The translations under genes were made by a program, and so were the position numbers. The notes beneath the pieces were generated by a model. It ran no database searches. It saw only the letters and a list, made by a program, of their open reading frames with translations, and was not told where the DNA came from. From positions 186,001 through 250,000 of the forward strand of contig JAVBWO010000024.1 of NCBI GenBank assembly GCA_036677375.1: DNA of 64,000 bases, in the 5' to 3' direction. Source of the DNA: JAVBWO01 sp036677375 (GTDB lineage Bacteria > Bacillota > Dehalobacteriia > UBA4068 > UBA4997). Positions within the stretch are counted from its first letter, which is position 1. Each line of letters opens with the position of its first letter. This document shows, one piece after another, positions 36,750 through 44,726 of the stretch.

Positions 36750-37217
36750 CTATCCTTTTTTCTTTCCAGCGGCGGCCTTTTTCTTCTCTGATTTTTGTTT
36801 AATTTTTTCACTTGTAGCTTTGTTCTTGGCTTTTCGTTCCTCGGCAGCTTTTGTTTCTTCTTCGGCTTGTTTTTGCCTTATTTCTTGCTCTTCAGCCAGT
36901 TTTTTAACTTCTTCTTCTGGGTTTGGAACGCTCAATGGTTGAATTTCCAAAGTAGCTAATCTTTTAGCAACTTCTGCTTCAACCTTGGCTTCAAACTCTG
37001 CCTGTTCTTCCCGTAAAATTGTACGGGCATATTCCTTGCTTTGCTCTGTTAGACTGTCTTTGGTGGGAACTTCAAAGATAAAGTTATTAAAGTCGGCATG
37101 GTGGGTGATAAAGTCAATGATCTGTTCATCGTCTGTTTCAAACCCATCACGGGGGATGCAAATCCGCCCACCAGACCAGCTTAATCCGGTACAGACAAAG
37201 CGCCTTTTTGTACTCAT
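36750..37217 (-). CDS. Phage structural protein with charged coiled-coil tail
   Basis: 155 residues. The first 60 form a small beta domain (RRFVCTGLSWSGGRICIPRDG); the last 95 are Lys/Glu-rich helix ending in KKKAAAGKKKG. Located between the adaptor and the Ig-like protein genes. It may be a head-completion or scaffold-like protein. The ATG at 37217 follows AGGAG; a second ATG two codons upstream is too close to it. Confidence 0.5.
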   Translation of the reverse strand: MSTKRRFVCTGLSWSGGRICIPRDGFETDDEQIIDFITHHADFNNFIFEVPTKDSLTEQSKEYARTILREEQAEFEAKVEAEVAKRLATLEIQPLSVPNPEEEVKKLAEEQEIRQKQAEEETKAAEERKAKNKATSEKIKQKSEKKKAAAGKKKG

Positions 37218-37232
37218 AAACATTCTCCTTTA

Positions 37233-37952
37233 TTAGGCAGCACTAACAGCGGTGGTAGAAGCACTTAAAGCAGTACCAATTACAGAACCAGTTGCGCTGA
37301 TTGACACTTTGATGAACTTTGTCGCATCTGCCTCCAGGATAGTGTACGTAGCAGATGTCGCGCCGGAAATGTCAGTGTAGGCGCCGTCTGCTGTATCAGA
37401 AACCTTCCATTGATACGCTAAAGTCGGGTTAACATCTGGCGTCTCGGAATAAGATACATTTGCCGTCAACACTTCGCCAACTGTTGCCGTCCCGGTAATA
37501 GTAGCCGTCATCGAAATAGCCGCTTCAATAGCAGAAGTTGCCTCACTCAAAAGCGTACCGGTAACAGAGCCGGTTGCAGTTATTTCAACCTTAATAAACT
37601 TTGCTTCATCCGCTTCTAAGATGGTATAAGTATCATCTGTTGCGTTGGTAATATCTGAATATGTTCCGTCGACCGTATCGCAAATTTGCCATTGATATGT
37701 TAGGGTTGGATCTGCGTCTGGCGTATCAGAATAAGTGGCTTCTGCGGTCAAAACCTGTCCTACCGTTGGTGTACCAGTAATGGCGGCTGCCGCAATAATA
37801 ATCGTGCCGTCATAAAAACAAAACCCCTTAAAGGTTGACAACCCCTTAAAAGAAGCAACGGTATTGCCCAAATGGTCATATAAAGTGACGGAACCGTCGC
37901 CAAACTCAAACCCGGCACAATCATAAGAATTGCCGAAAACCTTAACTTTCAT
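37233..37952 (-). CDS. Virion protein with two Ig-like repeats
   Basis: 239 residues. The N-terminal 50 (MKVKVFGNSYDCAGFEFGDG) resemble a small capsid-binding domain. Two consecutive, closely similar 85-residue bacterial Ig-like repeats follow (ITGTPTVGQVLTAEATYSDTP and ITGTATVGEVLTANVSYSET, each with LTYQWQ/LAYQWK and TYTILEADE/A). These are typical of phage head decorations that bind carbohydrates. The ATG at 37952 follows AAAGGAG. Confidence 0.75.
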   Translation of the reverse strand: MKVKVFGNSYDCAGFEFGDGSVTLYDHLGNTVASFKGLSTFKGFCFYDGTIIIAAAAITGTPTVGQVLTAEATYSDTPDADPTLTYQWQICDTVDGTYSDITNATDDTYTILEADEAKFIKVEITATGSVTGTLLSEATSAIEAAISMTATITGTATVGEVLTANVSYSETPDVNPTLAYQWKVSDTADGAYTDISGATSATYTILEADATKFIKVSISATGSVIGTALSASTTAVSAA

Positions 37953-38031
37953 AGGTGTTCTCCTTTCAAAATATATGGGGCGGCAGGAATCCCCCACCGC
38001 CCCACATGATTTTCACTTAGTCTAGTTGATA

Positions 38032-39255
38032 CTAGGCATCCAAGGTAACATATGCCCCGGTAATCAGGACATGGGTATTGGCGTTTTTGACTTCAAGACC
38101 ACACTCAGTGATGTATTCGTCAATAATACCGTCAACATCGTTGTCCTGGATATTGGTTTTCAACTTGGTATCCCTGCCGTCCAGATAAGCATACCGTACG
38201 TTATCCAGATCCAAGGCAAAGCCATAGGCGCCATATACGCCGGTCAACAAAGGATCATAGAGAATGGGCAAATCGCCGTAGCTGGTAGTCAGCTTGTTAA
38301 TGCGGATACCGTAGGTTTTGTCCGCGCCAACCTCGGTAATGAGTTTACCGGCGGCCCAGCTGTTGATAGCAGTAGCCAGATTAGGCCCCGCAATCAGCAA
38401 TTTGTTTTCGGAACCGTGGGAAAACAAGAGCTGCGCAACATAGTTGTCAAAGTTGGTATAGGTCAGCTTTTTACTGGTACTGTCAAAAGCCACCGTATTA
38501 GAGCCGGTTTTGAGAAACTCCACAATACCGCCGGTGGTTCTTTGAGGCATGGAAGAAGTGCTGTTGGTAACTTCTTTCTTCTGCCCAAAGTACAAGGCGT
38601 GAGCAATGTCTCTCTTATGTTCAGCAGCAGCTTTCCGGCGCTGGTAGTCACGATCTTGGCTACCGTATAACTTAGAGGCTTCCTCTGTGCTGGACAGGGC
38701 GACAGGAGTACGGAAAATTTGGGTATAGTTGTACTTGGCAGTTTCTTGCGTGGATTTTGCGCCACGATCTCCGCTATTTTCGGGCATAGCAGAACCCAAA
38801 ACAAGTACCTCTGCATCATCCGCAATAGAAGCTACAGCGGCAACAGAGCCAAAACCACGGGTGACGGTCAGGGTGTGAGTGGCGGCATCAATAGCAGTTA
38901 CCAACATGTTTTCACCCACGGAAGGCACGTTGATAGGCTTGCCCCCTCGCGTCCTCTCCTTGCCCCCTTCCTGCTTCTTACGCCTGCCACCATACCAGCC
39001 TTGCAAGTAGGTAACACCTTCGTCCTTAAAATCGTTAACAGAGCGGTATTCTGTGCCGTTTTCCATAACCTCACGGGAAACCATTACTTCCACCGGACAA
39101 GCATTATATCCGTTAGCAAAGGCGGCTTTTACGTCACCCTCTGTTTTGCTTAGAACAACCTCGCCACTCTCTACGTCCACAACGTCCTTTTTCACGCAGT
39201 AAGGATTGATAAAAACTTGAACCAGAACCCCGCGAAACTCCTTTTCTTCTGACAT
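38032..39255 (-). CDS. SU10-type major capsid protein with replaced N-terminus
   Basis: 407 residues. From about residue 110 on it matches the SU10/DUF5309 capsid group: INVPSVGENMLVTAIDA, TLTVTRGFGS, YNYTQIFRTPVALSSTEEA and HKRDIAHALYFGQK are typical phrases. The normal N-terminal third of such capsids is absent. Instead residues 1-108 are an unrelated segment (MSEEKEFRGVLVQVFINPYC onward) ending in the basic linker KKQEGGKERTRGGK. A 10-bp direct repeat (AGGGGGCAAG) lies at the joint. The ATG follows AGGGGGT. Probably a deletion fusion that also removed the terminase and portal genes; the fusion protein may not assemble. Confidence 0.7.
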   Translation of the reverse strand: MSEEKEFRGVLVQVFINPYCVKKDVVDVESGEVVLSKTEGDVKAAFANGYNACPVEVMVSREVMENGTEYRSVNDFKDEGVTYLQGWYGGRRKKQEGGKERTRGGKPINVPSVGENMLVTAIDAATHTLTVTRGFGSVAAVASIADDAEVLVLGSAMPENSGDRGAKSTQETAKYNYTQIFRTPVALSSTEEASKLYGSQDRDYQRRKAAAEHKRDIAHALYFGQKKEVTNSTSSMPQRTTGGIVEFLKTGSNTVAFDSTSKKLTYTNFDNYVAQLLFSHGSENKLLIAGPNLATAINSWAAGKLITEVGADKTYGIRINKLTTSYGDLPILYDPLLTGVYGAYGFALDLDNVRYAYLDGRDTKLKTNIQDNDVDGIIDEYITECGLEVKNANTHVLITGAYVTLDA

Positions 39256-39649
39256 GTAAAACCCCCTAAAATATCCTAAAAATAGGGCATCCTTTAGTCC
39301 GGTGAAGTGCCCCTTTAAGACCTGCTATCTCGAGAGCATGGCCGAAAGTAATATATACTACGTTAGCAAACTTTCGGAGCATGAGAATTTGAGAGGGAAA
39401 TATCGGTGTGGAGTATTCTCCCCCTCCGCTCCCCGCCTCCGCTCAGTAAGTACCTAACCCCCTCCCCCCGGTGGGGTATGGCATGATCTATACATAGACA
39501 AGCACAGCCTAAAAATAAACATAAAAAATAGCGCCGGAATAGCGCTAAATTAACTGTCGAAACACCCTTAAAATGTGCCATAACGCCTGCTATATACCAT
39601 GATTTAGGCATTTAGGTTACATAACTATTATAATCGGTAGTAAACTCCC
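39256..39649. other. Gene-free stretch where terminase and portal genes are expected
   Basis: In related phages the large terminase, portal and scaffold/protease genes lie between the small terminase and the capsid gene. Here only 394 bases remain. They contain C-rich tracts and no open frame with a ribosome-binding site apart from the start of the capsid fusion. Confidence 0.6.
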
Positions 39650-40159
39650 TTAATCATCATGTTTAGCAGGCTTTTTGATTCCAGACAAGAAGTCCTCGAC
39701 AGACATTGTGACGTTCAACCTTCCCTCGGTTTCGTGGTCGCGGTAACCCCATACAGCCTTAGATAGGAACACAGGACCGCCCGCTTTAGGGTTCGCGGAG
39801 ATCGCTTCGACGGTGGCCATTTGGGCTTTATCGACCCATTTTTTGAGAACGTCCCGCCGCATTACTATATGCTTCTTTTCCTCGCCTGCTATTGTTTCGC
39901 TATCCTCTACATTTATATCATGCTTGGTGCCGTCCGGCTGTCTACTCCCTACTTTAGCTTGCAGCCACCTTTGGTATGTATTATCATCAATCCCCAATAC
40001 TACCCTAATATGAATAACCGTCATGCTTGCTTTTCTGCCGCTGCAATCATCATATAATAGAGATAACCGGCGCTCAATCTCGTCAAGCTGTTCCTGTCCT
40101 TTCAACTTGGTAACGCTCGGCAGTCTGACCAGATCATCCAAAGCCTCTTTCTTTACCAC
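39650..40159 (-). CDS. Terminase small subunit-like DNA-binding protein
   Basis: 169 residues. An N-terminal helix-turn-helix region (VIHIRVVLGIDDNTYQRWL) is followed by a helical middle and the C-terminal phrase PVFLSKAVWGYRDHETEGR, which resembles the end of many small terminase subunits. Its position before the capsid gene fits. The GTG at 40159 is better spaced from AGGAGG than the GTG at 40168. No large terminase is encoded downstream. Confidence 0.6.
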   Translation of the reverse strand: MVKKEALDDLVRLPSVTKLKGQEQLDEIERRLSLLYDDCSGRKASMTVIHIRVVLGIDDNTYQRWLQAKVGSRQPDGTKHDINVEDSETIAGEEKKHIVMRRDVLKKWVDKAQMATVEAISANPKAGGPVFLSKAVWGYRDHETEGRLNVTMSVEDFLSGIKKPAKHDD

Positions 40160-40216
40160 AAATCTCACCTCCTAGCTTGTGTTTTAAATTTATTTGAAAA
40201 AGTTTTAAAAAAGGTA

Positions 40217-40283
40217 TTGACAGTTTAAAACCCGTCGTGCTATGATTACGACATCAAATACGACAGCAAATAAGACAGCGAAC
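40217..40283 (+). promoter_or_regulatory. Promoter with three 12-bp direct repeats before the toxin-antitoxin genes
   Basis: TTGACA (40217-40222) and TATGAT (40241-40246) are separated by 18 bases. Immediately after, at 40248-40283, lie three head-to-tail 12-base repeats of the form ACGACAGCAAAT, the third diverged. Their position just downstream of the promoter fits an operator for cooperative binding of the ribbon-helix-helix antitoxin. Confidence 0.75.
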
Positions 40284-40316
40284 AAAGAAAACAGCTTGTA
40301 AAAGGAAGTGCAGAAC

Positions 40317-40562
40317 ATGAAGGTTATATTAAAAAAACAACCACAAAAATACCTGGATTCAGTTGATAAAAACACGAGAAACAAGCTGTATAACGCGATT
40401 GACAAGTTAAAATTGTTTGATGGGGACATTAAAAAGTTGGCTGGATACCAAAGCACATATCGTTATAAAATATACCAGTATCGCATCATATTTGAATATG
40501 ACAGCACCACGGAAGTAATGACGATCAAAGAAATAAACAGTAGAACGAATATCAAATACTAG
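40317..40562 (+). CDS. RelE/ParE-superfamily toxin
   Basis: 81 residues with the compact RelE fold pattern: MKVILKKQPQKYLDSVDK, a helix pair, then YRYKIYQYRIIFEYDSTTE. In the family such proteins cut mRNA on the ribosome or inhibit gyrase. ATG at 40317 behind AAGGAAG. It precedes its antitoxin gene by 11 bases, the toxin-first order. Confidence 0.82.
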   Translation: MKVILKKQPQKYLDSVDKNTRNKLYNAIDKLKLFDGDIKKLAGYQSTYRYKIYQYRIIFEYDSTTEVMTIKEINSRTNIKY

Positions 40563-40573
40563 GAGGTGATATC

Positions 40574-40843
40574 ATGACAAAACTCAACAAAGAAGAATTT
40601 GAAGCGAAATTGGCAGCAGTACCCGAAGTTGAACCAACCGAAGAAGAAAAAGCAATTCTTGCCGCAGCAGCGGAGGACAACGAACCCGGTATGGAATTGG
40701 AAGAGTTTAAGCGGATGCAGCAATATAATGGACGTTTGACCCTGCGTCTTCCCCGCTCTCTTCACAAAGATCTGATGGAGGCCGCAAAGCGCGAAGGCGT
40801 CAGCCTCAATCAGTACGCACTTTACAAGCTAACCCGCAATTAA
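40574..40843 (+). CDS. Antitoxin with ribbon-helix-helix domain (HicB-like C-terminus)
   Basis: 89 residues. The N-terminal half is acidic and probably wraps around the toxin; the C-terminal 40 residues form an Arc/HicB-type DNA-binding motif (GRLTLRLPRSLHKDLMEAAK then GVSLNQYALYKL). ATG behind AGGAGGTGAT. It likely neutralises the adjacent toxin and represses the promoter with direct repeats at 40217. Confidence 0.82.
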   Translation: MTKLNKEEFEAKLAAVPEVEPTEEEKAILAAAAEDNEPGMELEEFKRMQQYNGRLTLRLPRSLHKDLMEAAKREGVSLNQYALYKLTRN

Positions 40844-40856
40844 CCCAATAAAAAAG

Positions 40857-40888
40857 CCCGCCGGAAGTTCTCACCTTCCAAGCGGGCA
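40857..40888 (+). terminator. Hairpin after the toxin-antitoxin genes
   Basis: GCCCGC-c-GGAAG pairs with CTTCC-aa-GCGGGC shortly after the antitoxin stop. A second hairpin (GGGGC/GCCCC) follows at about 40923-40949, before the ardC ribosome-binding site. Neither has a strong T-run, so they may reduce rather than stop transcription into ardC. Confidence 0.5.
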
Positions 40889-40984
40889 GCCACCAAACCA
40901 GGACACGATCAAGCATCAAGGCAGGGGCAACCTAATTATAGCAAGCCCCGCCTAAGAAATCAATAATTTAGGAGGGGTTTTATT

Positions 40985-41833
40985 ATGACAGGAATCAATG
41001 TTTATGAAATGGTCACAGACAGAATCATCAAGGAACTGGAAAACGGAAATATCCCTTGGCAGAAACCTTGGACCGGCACCAGAAACGGCGCTTATAGCAG
41101 AAGCACCGGGCGCGCCTACTCCCTTATCAATCAAATGATGTTAAAGCATACCGGCGAATATCTCACCTTTAACCAATGCAAAGAGGCTGGCGGCAGCGTA
41201 CGCAAAGGCGAAAAGTCCGAAATCGTTGTTTTCTTTAAACCATTGACCATCACAGAGAAGGACACGAACGGAAACGACGTTGAAAAGACCATTCCCTTGC
41301 TTAGATATTATAATGTGTTTCATATTTCCCAATGTGACGGCATAGAGCCGAAATATAAAGCCGAAGATGTAAAGCCCTTTGACGCAATAGCAGAAGCCGA
41401 AGAGATAGCCGCACAATACGGCAGCCGGTCCGGCGTTGCCATTGTTCACTGCGCAGGCGATAGGGCTTGTTATTCCCCCTCATTCGATAGAATCACGATG
41501 CCATTGAAAGAGCAATTCGACAACCCCGAAGAATACTATTCAACCCTGTTTCACGAAATGACCCACAGCACCGGCCACAAGAGCCGCCTTGACCGTATCA
41601 GCAAGGACGCCCATTTTGGTAACGAAGAATACAGCAAAGAAGAATTAGTGGCCGAGATCGGCAGCGCCGGGCTAATGAATCATATCGGGATTGAAGTCGC
41701 CGGAACCTTCAAGAACAGCGTAGCCTATATTCAATCTTGGATTAGAGCTTTAAAAGACGATAAGCGCCTGATTGTGTCGGCATCCAGCAGAGCAGAAAAA
41801 GCAATAAACTATATCTTAGGACAGGAGGCATAA
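40985..41833 (+). CDS. ArdC-like antirestriction protein
   Basis: 282 residues. An N-terminal ssDNA-binding ArdC domain (about 1-125, IPWQKPWTGTRNGAYSR; KEAGGSVRKGEKSEIVVFF) is followed by a zincin-type metallopeptidase domain with HEMTHSTGHKSRLDR and a downstream glutamate (KEELVAEIGSA). Related proteins protect incoming DNA from host restriction. ATG behind AGGAGGGG. Confidence 0.88.
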   Translation: MTGINVYEMVTDRIIKELENGNIPWQKPWTGTRNGAYSRSTGRAYSLINQMMLKHTGEYLTFNQCKEAGGSVRKGEKSEIVVFFKPLTITEKDTNGNDVEKTIPLLRYYNVFHISQCDGIEPKYKAEDVKPFDAIAEAEEIAAQYGSRSGVAIVHCAGDRACYSPSFDRITMPLKEQFDNPEEYYSTLFHEMTHSTGHKSRLDRISKDAHFGNEEYSKEELVAEIGSAGLMNHIGIEVAGTFKNSVAYIQSWIRALKDDKRLIVSASSRAEKAINYILGQEA

Positions 41834-41836
41834 ACG

Positions 41837-42013
41837 ATGAAAGGTTTGGTTATTAGATACTTTATGAGCGGCTATTATCTCTGTGATGGAAAGGCTCCAG
41901 AGGGCAAAGAAAACGACGGCGAGATATACGTTGGGAATGCCGTCAAATGGTTTGAAACATGGGAAGAAGCGGACGCAATGCGGAAGATGATTGACGCCGC
42001 ATATGCAGAATAA
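41837..42013 (+). CDS. Small protein downstream of ardC (58 aa)
   Basis: Starts MKGLVIRYFMSGYYLCDGKA and ends in a helix EEADAMRKMIDAAYAE. The ATG is 3 bases after the ardC stop with AGGAGG upstream, so it is translationally coupled to ardC. I do not recognise the family. Confidence 0.6.
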   Translation: MKGLVIRYFMSGYYLCDGKAPEGKENDGEIYVGNAVKWFETWEEADAMRKMIDAAYAE

Positions 42014-42030
42014 CAGCCAGAATAAATAAC

Positions 42031-42210
42031 CTACCTCGCCGCCTCCTTCTTGGGGGCGGCTTTTATTGTGTGCTCCCATCCTGGCCTGCCGCAGATATCG
42101 CACGGCTGCTTTATGTTTTGATCTGGCAGCATTATTACAATCAAGCCAGCGTCTATGTATGCGTTTTTGCAATTATGGCATAGCGTCCTTAATTCCGGCT
42201 CTTTGCTCAT
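42031..42210 (-). CDS. Small zinc-ribbon protein (59 aa)
   Basis: Two CxxC pairs (LCHNCKNAY and PCDICGRPGW) separated by 24 residues form a zinc ribbon. ATG at 42210 behind AAAGGAG. Common as small replication- or transcription-associated proteins in phages; function unknown. Confidence 0.7.
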   Translation of the reverse strand: MSKEPELRTLCHNCKNAYIDAGLIVIMLPDQNIKQPCDICGRPGWEHTIKAAPKKEAAR

Positions 42211-42231
42211 GTCTTACTCCTTTAGATTGTA

Positions 42232-42495
42232 GGCGGCGGCAGGGAATCGAACCCTGCATAGAACCTTTATAACAAACTCCCGTTCATGGCATTACTCGGA
42301 TTGTTTATTTGCCTTTCATGCGACCTCACGCATAGCGAAAATACGTCTGCGGGTGTGTCTCTCTCGGCTATCAAGTACTGGTGCGCCTCGGTGGATAACC
42401 GATATTTACCGCTCATTTGGGCGCCGAGTTCCCTTGTGCCGTGGAGTTGTATGTCCCTTGTCCCTACAATGCTTTACCCTTTCCGCCACGCCGCC
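42232..42495 (-). ncRNA. tRNA-like 5' and 3' halves separated by about 190 nt
   Basis: A perfect 7-bp acceptor stem (GGCGGCG at 42489-42495 with its complement at 42232-42238) brackets a leucine-tRNA-like D-arm (U8, A14, G18-G19 and A21 all in register, 42470-42488) and a 6-bp T-arm with the canonical loop TTCGATT (42239-42257). A 5-bp anticodon-type stem is possible between 42465-42469 and 42267-42271. About 193 bases lie inside the would-be anticodon loop. CCA is not encoded. The insert is open for 68 codons, including a 49-codon ATG frame (42267-42416). No group I intron core or tmRNA signature is visible. It may be an interrupted tRNA, a decayed tRNA or a novel tRNA-like RNA. Confidence 0.5.
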
Positions 42496-42503
42496 ATGTT
42501 CAA

Positions 42504-43457
42504 CTATCGCCAGTTTTTATAATCGTCTTTGATTGCCTTGTAAAACGGTATAAACTCGCTCTTAAATCTCGTTATTGTCCCTTCTTCATCCACATTAATT
42601 TCAACTATCCAGCCGCCTACATTGGCCGCTATGCTCTTACTGCGCATAAAAGGCGTTTGCGCTTGGAAACACCCTGTTTGCACACAATGGACATTTCTGT
42701 ATACCGGCAGGTATTCGCTCTTGTGATAGTGCCCAACCGCCAGTATATTAGGCTTTTCGCCGCCGCTCATGGCCTCTACCATCTTTTGTATTTTATAGCT
42801 TACTGCGTAGGCTGTACCGTCGCCGGGATGCCTTAGTTCTAGCCTACAGTTAGGTGTAAGCTGGATAATAGCATCATCCCGGCCTAAATACTCCATGTCG
42901 TCCCGCCTGCTGGCTATTACCGGCCCGATGTCAAACCCTACCCGCTTAAATATTGAGTGATCGTGATTGCCGGTTATAAAGTGTGTTTTGATTCCTTTTC
43001 GCCGTGGATATACCCTGGCAATTTCTTCTATGTGGTCGTCAACACCCTGGTTATAGCATTCGTATTTGTGACCAAGACGCATTTCTTCGCCCTCGTCTAT
43101 ATCGCCAGTATGGTATACCGTTTCAATTCCTTCTTGCTGGCATATATCATAATATTTGTGTAAATATGTGATCTGAGTGTATTTGCTGTTAATTTGCGTA
43201 TCACCCATCAGCCCAAAGCGGATTATTTTATCACCTGTCCACTTGTTTGTGATATAAACAGGCTCGACAGGCTCTAAATATTTATCGTTGCGGCCTTGCT
43301 CATATCTGGGGTGCTTAGATACCCACTTTCGGATGGTGTCATGGCTTAAAGAGCAGCCCATTTCGTCGAGTATTTTATAAACCTGCGTCCATGACTTTCC
43401 ATCATCGACCTTCAATTCCAAAGCCATTTCTTTAAAATCCAAACACTCACCACCCAA
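42504..43457 (-). CDS. Metallophosphoesterase with N-terminal helix-turn-helix
   Basis: About 317 residues. The N-terminal 50 look like a helix-turn-helix (WTQVYKILDEMGCSLSHDTIRKW). The rest is a calcineurin-like phosphoesterase with the metal-binding motifs GDTQ, GDIDEG, GNHDHS and GHYHKS in order. Mre11/SbcD-like enzymes of this type cut DNA or phosphodiesters. It lies between the small zinc-ribbon/tRNA-like locus and the late regulator. The start is uncertain; a TTG at 43457 or a later ATG are possible. Confidence 0.85.
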   Translation of the reverse strand: MGGECLDFKEMALELKVDDGKSWTQVYKILDEMGCSLSHDTIRKWVSKHPRYEQGRNDKYLEPVEPVYITNKWTGDKIIRFGLMGDTQINSKYTQITYLHKYYDICQQEGIETVYHTGDIDEGEEMRLGHKYECYNQGVDDHIEEIARVYPRRKGIKTHFITGNHDHSIFKRVGFDIGPVIASRRDDMEYLGRDDAIIQLTPNCRLELRHPGDGTAYAVSYKIQKMVEAMSGGEKPNILAVGHYHKSEYLPVYRNVHCVQTGCFQAQTPFMRSKSIAANVGGWIVEINVDEEGTITRFKSEFIPFYKAIKDDYKNWR

Positions 43458-43558
43458 ACAAAAAACCGCCCCTGAGGACGGCTTTTGTATTTCTCAAACT
43501 TTTAACTACGCCTATTATAACATGTCAAATAGGCCGTTTTGTCTACTCTTTGTCTACT

Positions 43559-43987
43559 CTATACGTTTATCAAACCCATTTCTAAAGCAATTCCAAATAT
43601 GATTTTGTTTATCCGTTTATACGCCCCTGCCCTGCTCAATTTTGCCACCATACCAGCACCTTCTATGTTATATGCCCGTTTCCAATACACCATGTTGATT
43701 AGCTTTTTATCCGTATCATCGCACTTAGCCAACACGGCTTCTATAGCCTTGACATTTCTTTCTGTATTGAGGATATAAGGACTTATAGCTAATTTAATCG
43801 CTCTTTGCGCTGTGGTGTCCGTTGTTTCGCTATGGTTACTGGATTGTGCCAGGCTGTAGGTGGCCACACAAGAAGGTATCATGTCCATTTTGTATTCTTC
43901 AAGCTGCCTTTTGTTTTCGTGATAGTGTTCCAATTCCCATTCTATATAATCTCGCACCGGCTGAATTAGATAGAATTTTGTTTTCAA
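43559..43987 (-). CDS. RinA/ArpU-type phage transcriptional regulator
   Basis: 142 residues with an N-terminal helical domain and a C-terminal sigma-region-4-like helix-turn-helix (KLINMVYWKRAYNIEGAGMV, then LSRAGAYKRINKIIFGIAL). Regulators of this kind activate late packaging and structural genes in Firmicutes phages, and its position at the end of the early operon fits that role. It overlaps the preceding gene by 4 bases. Confidence 0.75.
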   Translation of the reverse strand: MKTKFYLIQPVRDYIEWELEHYHENKRQLEEYKMDMIPSCVATYSLAQSSNHSETTDTTAQRAIKLAISPYILNTERNVKAIEAVLAKCDDTDKKLINMVYWKRAYNIEGAGMVAKLSRAGAYKRINKIIFGIALEMGLINV

Positions 43988-44256
43988 GCGCCCACCTCCA
44001 CCTTTTTCTTATTCTCTTTCTGCTTATACCGCTTTTGCAGTAATGCCTGATATATTCTTTCTGCTGAAATGTCTGTGCCGATAAGGTACTTTTCGCAATC
44101 ATGTTTAAAGAAATGCGTTAGTTCTTTGAAATTGCAATCCCCTTCTTCTTTCCCGCCCTTGCACAAATATTTCCAATCGTCAATGGCTTGTCTGACTATA
44201 GCCAGGGCAAAGGTGTTTAACACTTCGCTGTCAAGCACATTTATTGACTTACTCAA
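43984..44256 (-). CDS. Hypothetical phage protein (90 aa)
   Basis: Helical, MSKSINVLDSEVLNTFALAI with a central CNFKELTHFFKHDCEKYLIG segment and a lysine-rich end. It overlaps the RinA-like gene by 4 bases. Not recognised. Confidence 0.6.
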   Translation of the reverse strand: MSKSINVLDSEVLNTFALAIVRQAIDDWKYLCKGGKEEGDCNFKELTHFFKHDCEKYLIGTDISAERIYQALLQKRYKQKENKKKVEVGA

Positions 44257-44436
44257 TCACTCGCCTCCTTTGGTTTCTGTCACCTGCGCTGCCAAAAACA
44301 AAATCCCTATACATATCTGATCCATTCCGGCACACGTTGGAGCTGGAACATATTGTATTGCAATATGGTAAACCCCCATAATAATTGCCAAAATGCCAAC
44401 TGCTTTTAAGGAAATATTGTAAATTTTAACCATCAT
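44257..44436 (-). CDS. Small membrane protein (59 aa)
   Basis: Two hydrophobic helices (ISLKAVGILAIIMGVYHIAI and ICIGILFLAAQVT) joined by a short loop with one cysteine. Start at either of two adjacent ATGs (44436 or 44433) behind AGGGGAAG. It overlaps the preceding gene's stop codon. Function unknown. Confidence 0.55.
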   Translation of the reverse strand: MMVKIYNISLKAVGILAIIMGVYHIAIQYVPAPTCAGMDQICIGILFLAAQVTETKGGE

Positions 44437-44726
44437 TCTACTTCCCCTTTCCCCGCGATCTCGCCTGCGCAAGCTGCATATCTACCGGGTCTATGTAGTT
44501 GTTCAGCCCTGCATGCTCTTTTCCCGCCCCCCTCTCCGCTATACCGCTTCATTGCCTGCTTTCTCTTGGCTATAGCGCCGGGCTCTTTTGTTTTAGCCCA
44601 ACAATCGCCTTCTTCCCAAACTTCAACAGGGCTATTTATTGCAAAACAGGTTCCATCAGATTGAATAAGGCTGCACCCGTATTTACAACATTGAATAGTT
44701 GCCGCATTTTCAAGTTTTTTAGTCAA
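44433..44726 (-). CDS. Hypothetical cysteine-containing phage protein (97 aa)
   Basis: A TTG start behind AGGGGGAA gives MTKKLENAATIQCCKYGCSL, with more cysteines at DGTCFAIN and EEGDCWAK, then a basic C-terminus. The spacing suggests a metal-binding site. Not recognised. Confidence 0.55.
   Translation of the reverse strand: MTKKLENAATIQCCKYGCSLIQSDGTCFAINSPVEVWEEGDCWAKTKEPGAIAKRKQAMKRYSGEGGGKRACRAEQLHRPGRYAACAGEIAGKGEVE

Noticed and set aside
42232..42495. A group I intron or tmRNA at the tRNA-like locus
   Set aside because: The conserved group I core elements (AGACTA and its partner) are absent. The tmRNA 5' and 3' consensus and a plausible Ala-rich tag with encoded CCA are also absent.
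42286..42522. A 78-codon plus-strand frame across the tRNA-like locus
   Set aside because: It crosses the end of the phosphoesterase gene, has no ribosome-binding site, and its sequence looks like an antisense shadow of the structured region.
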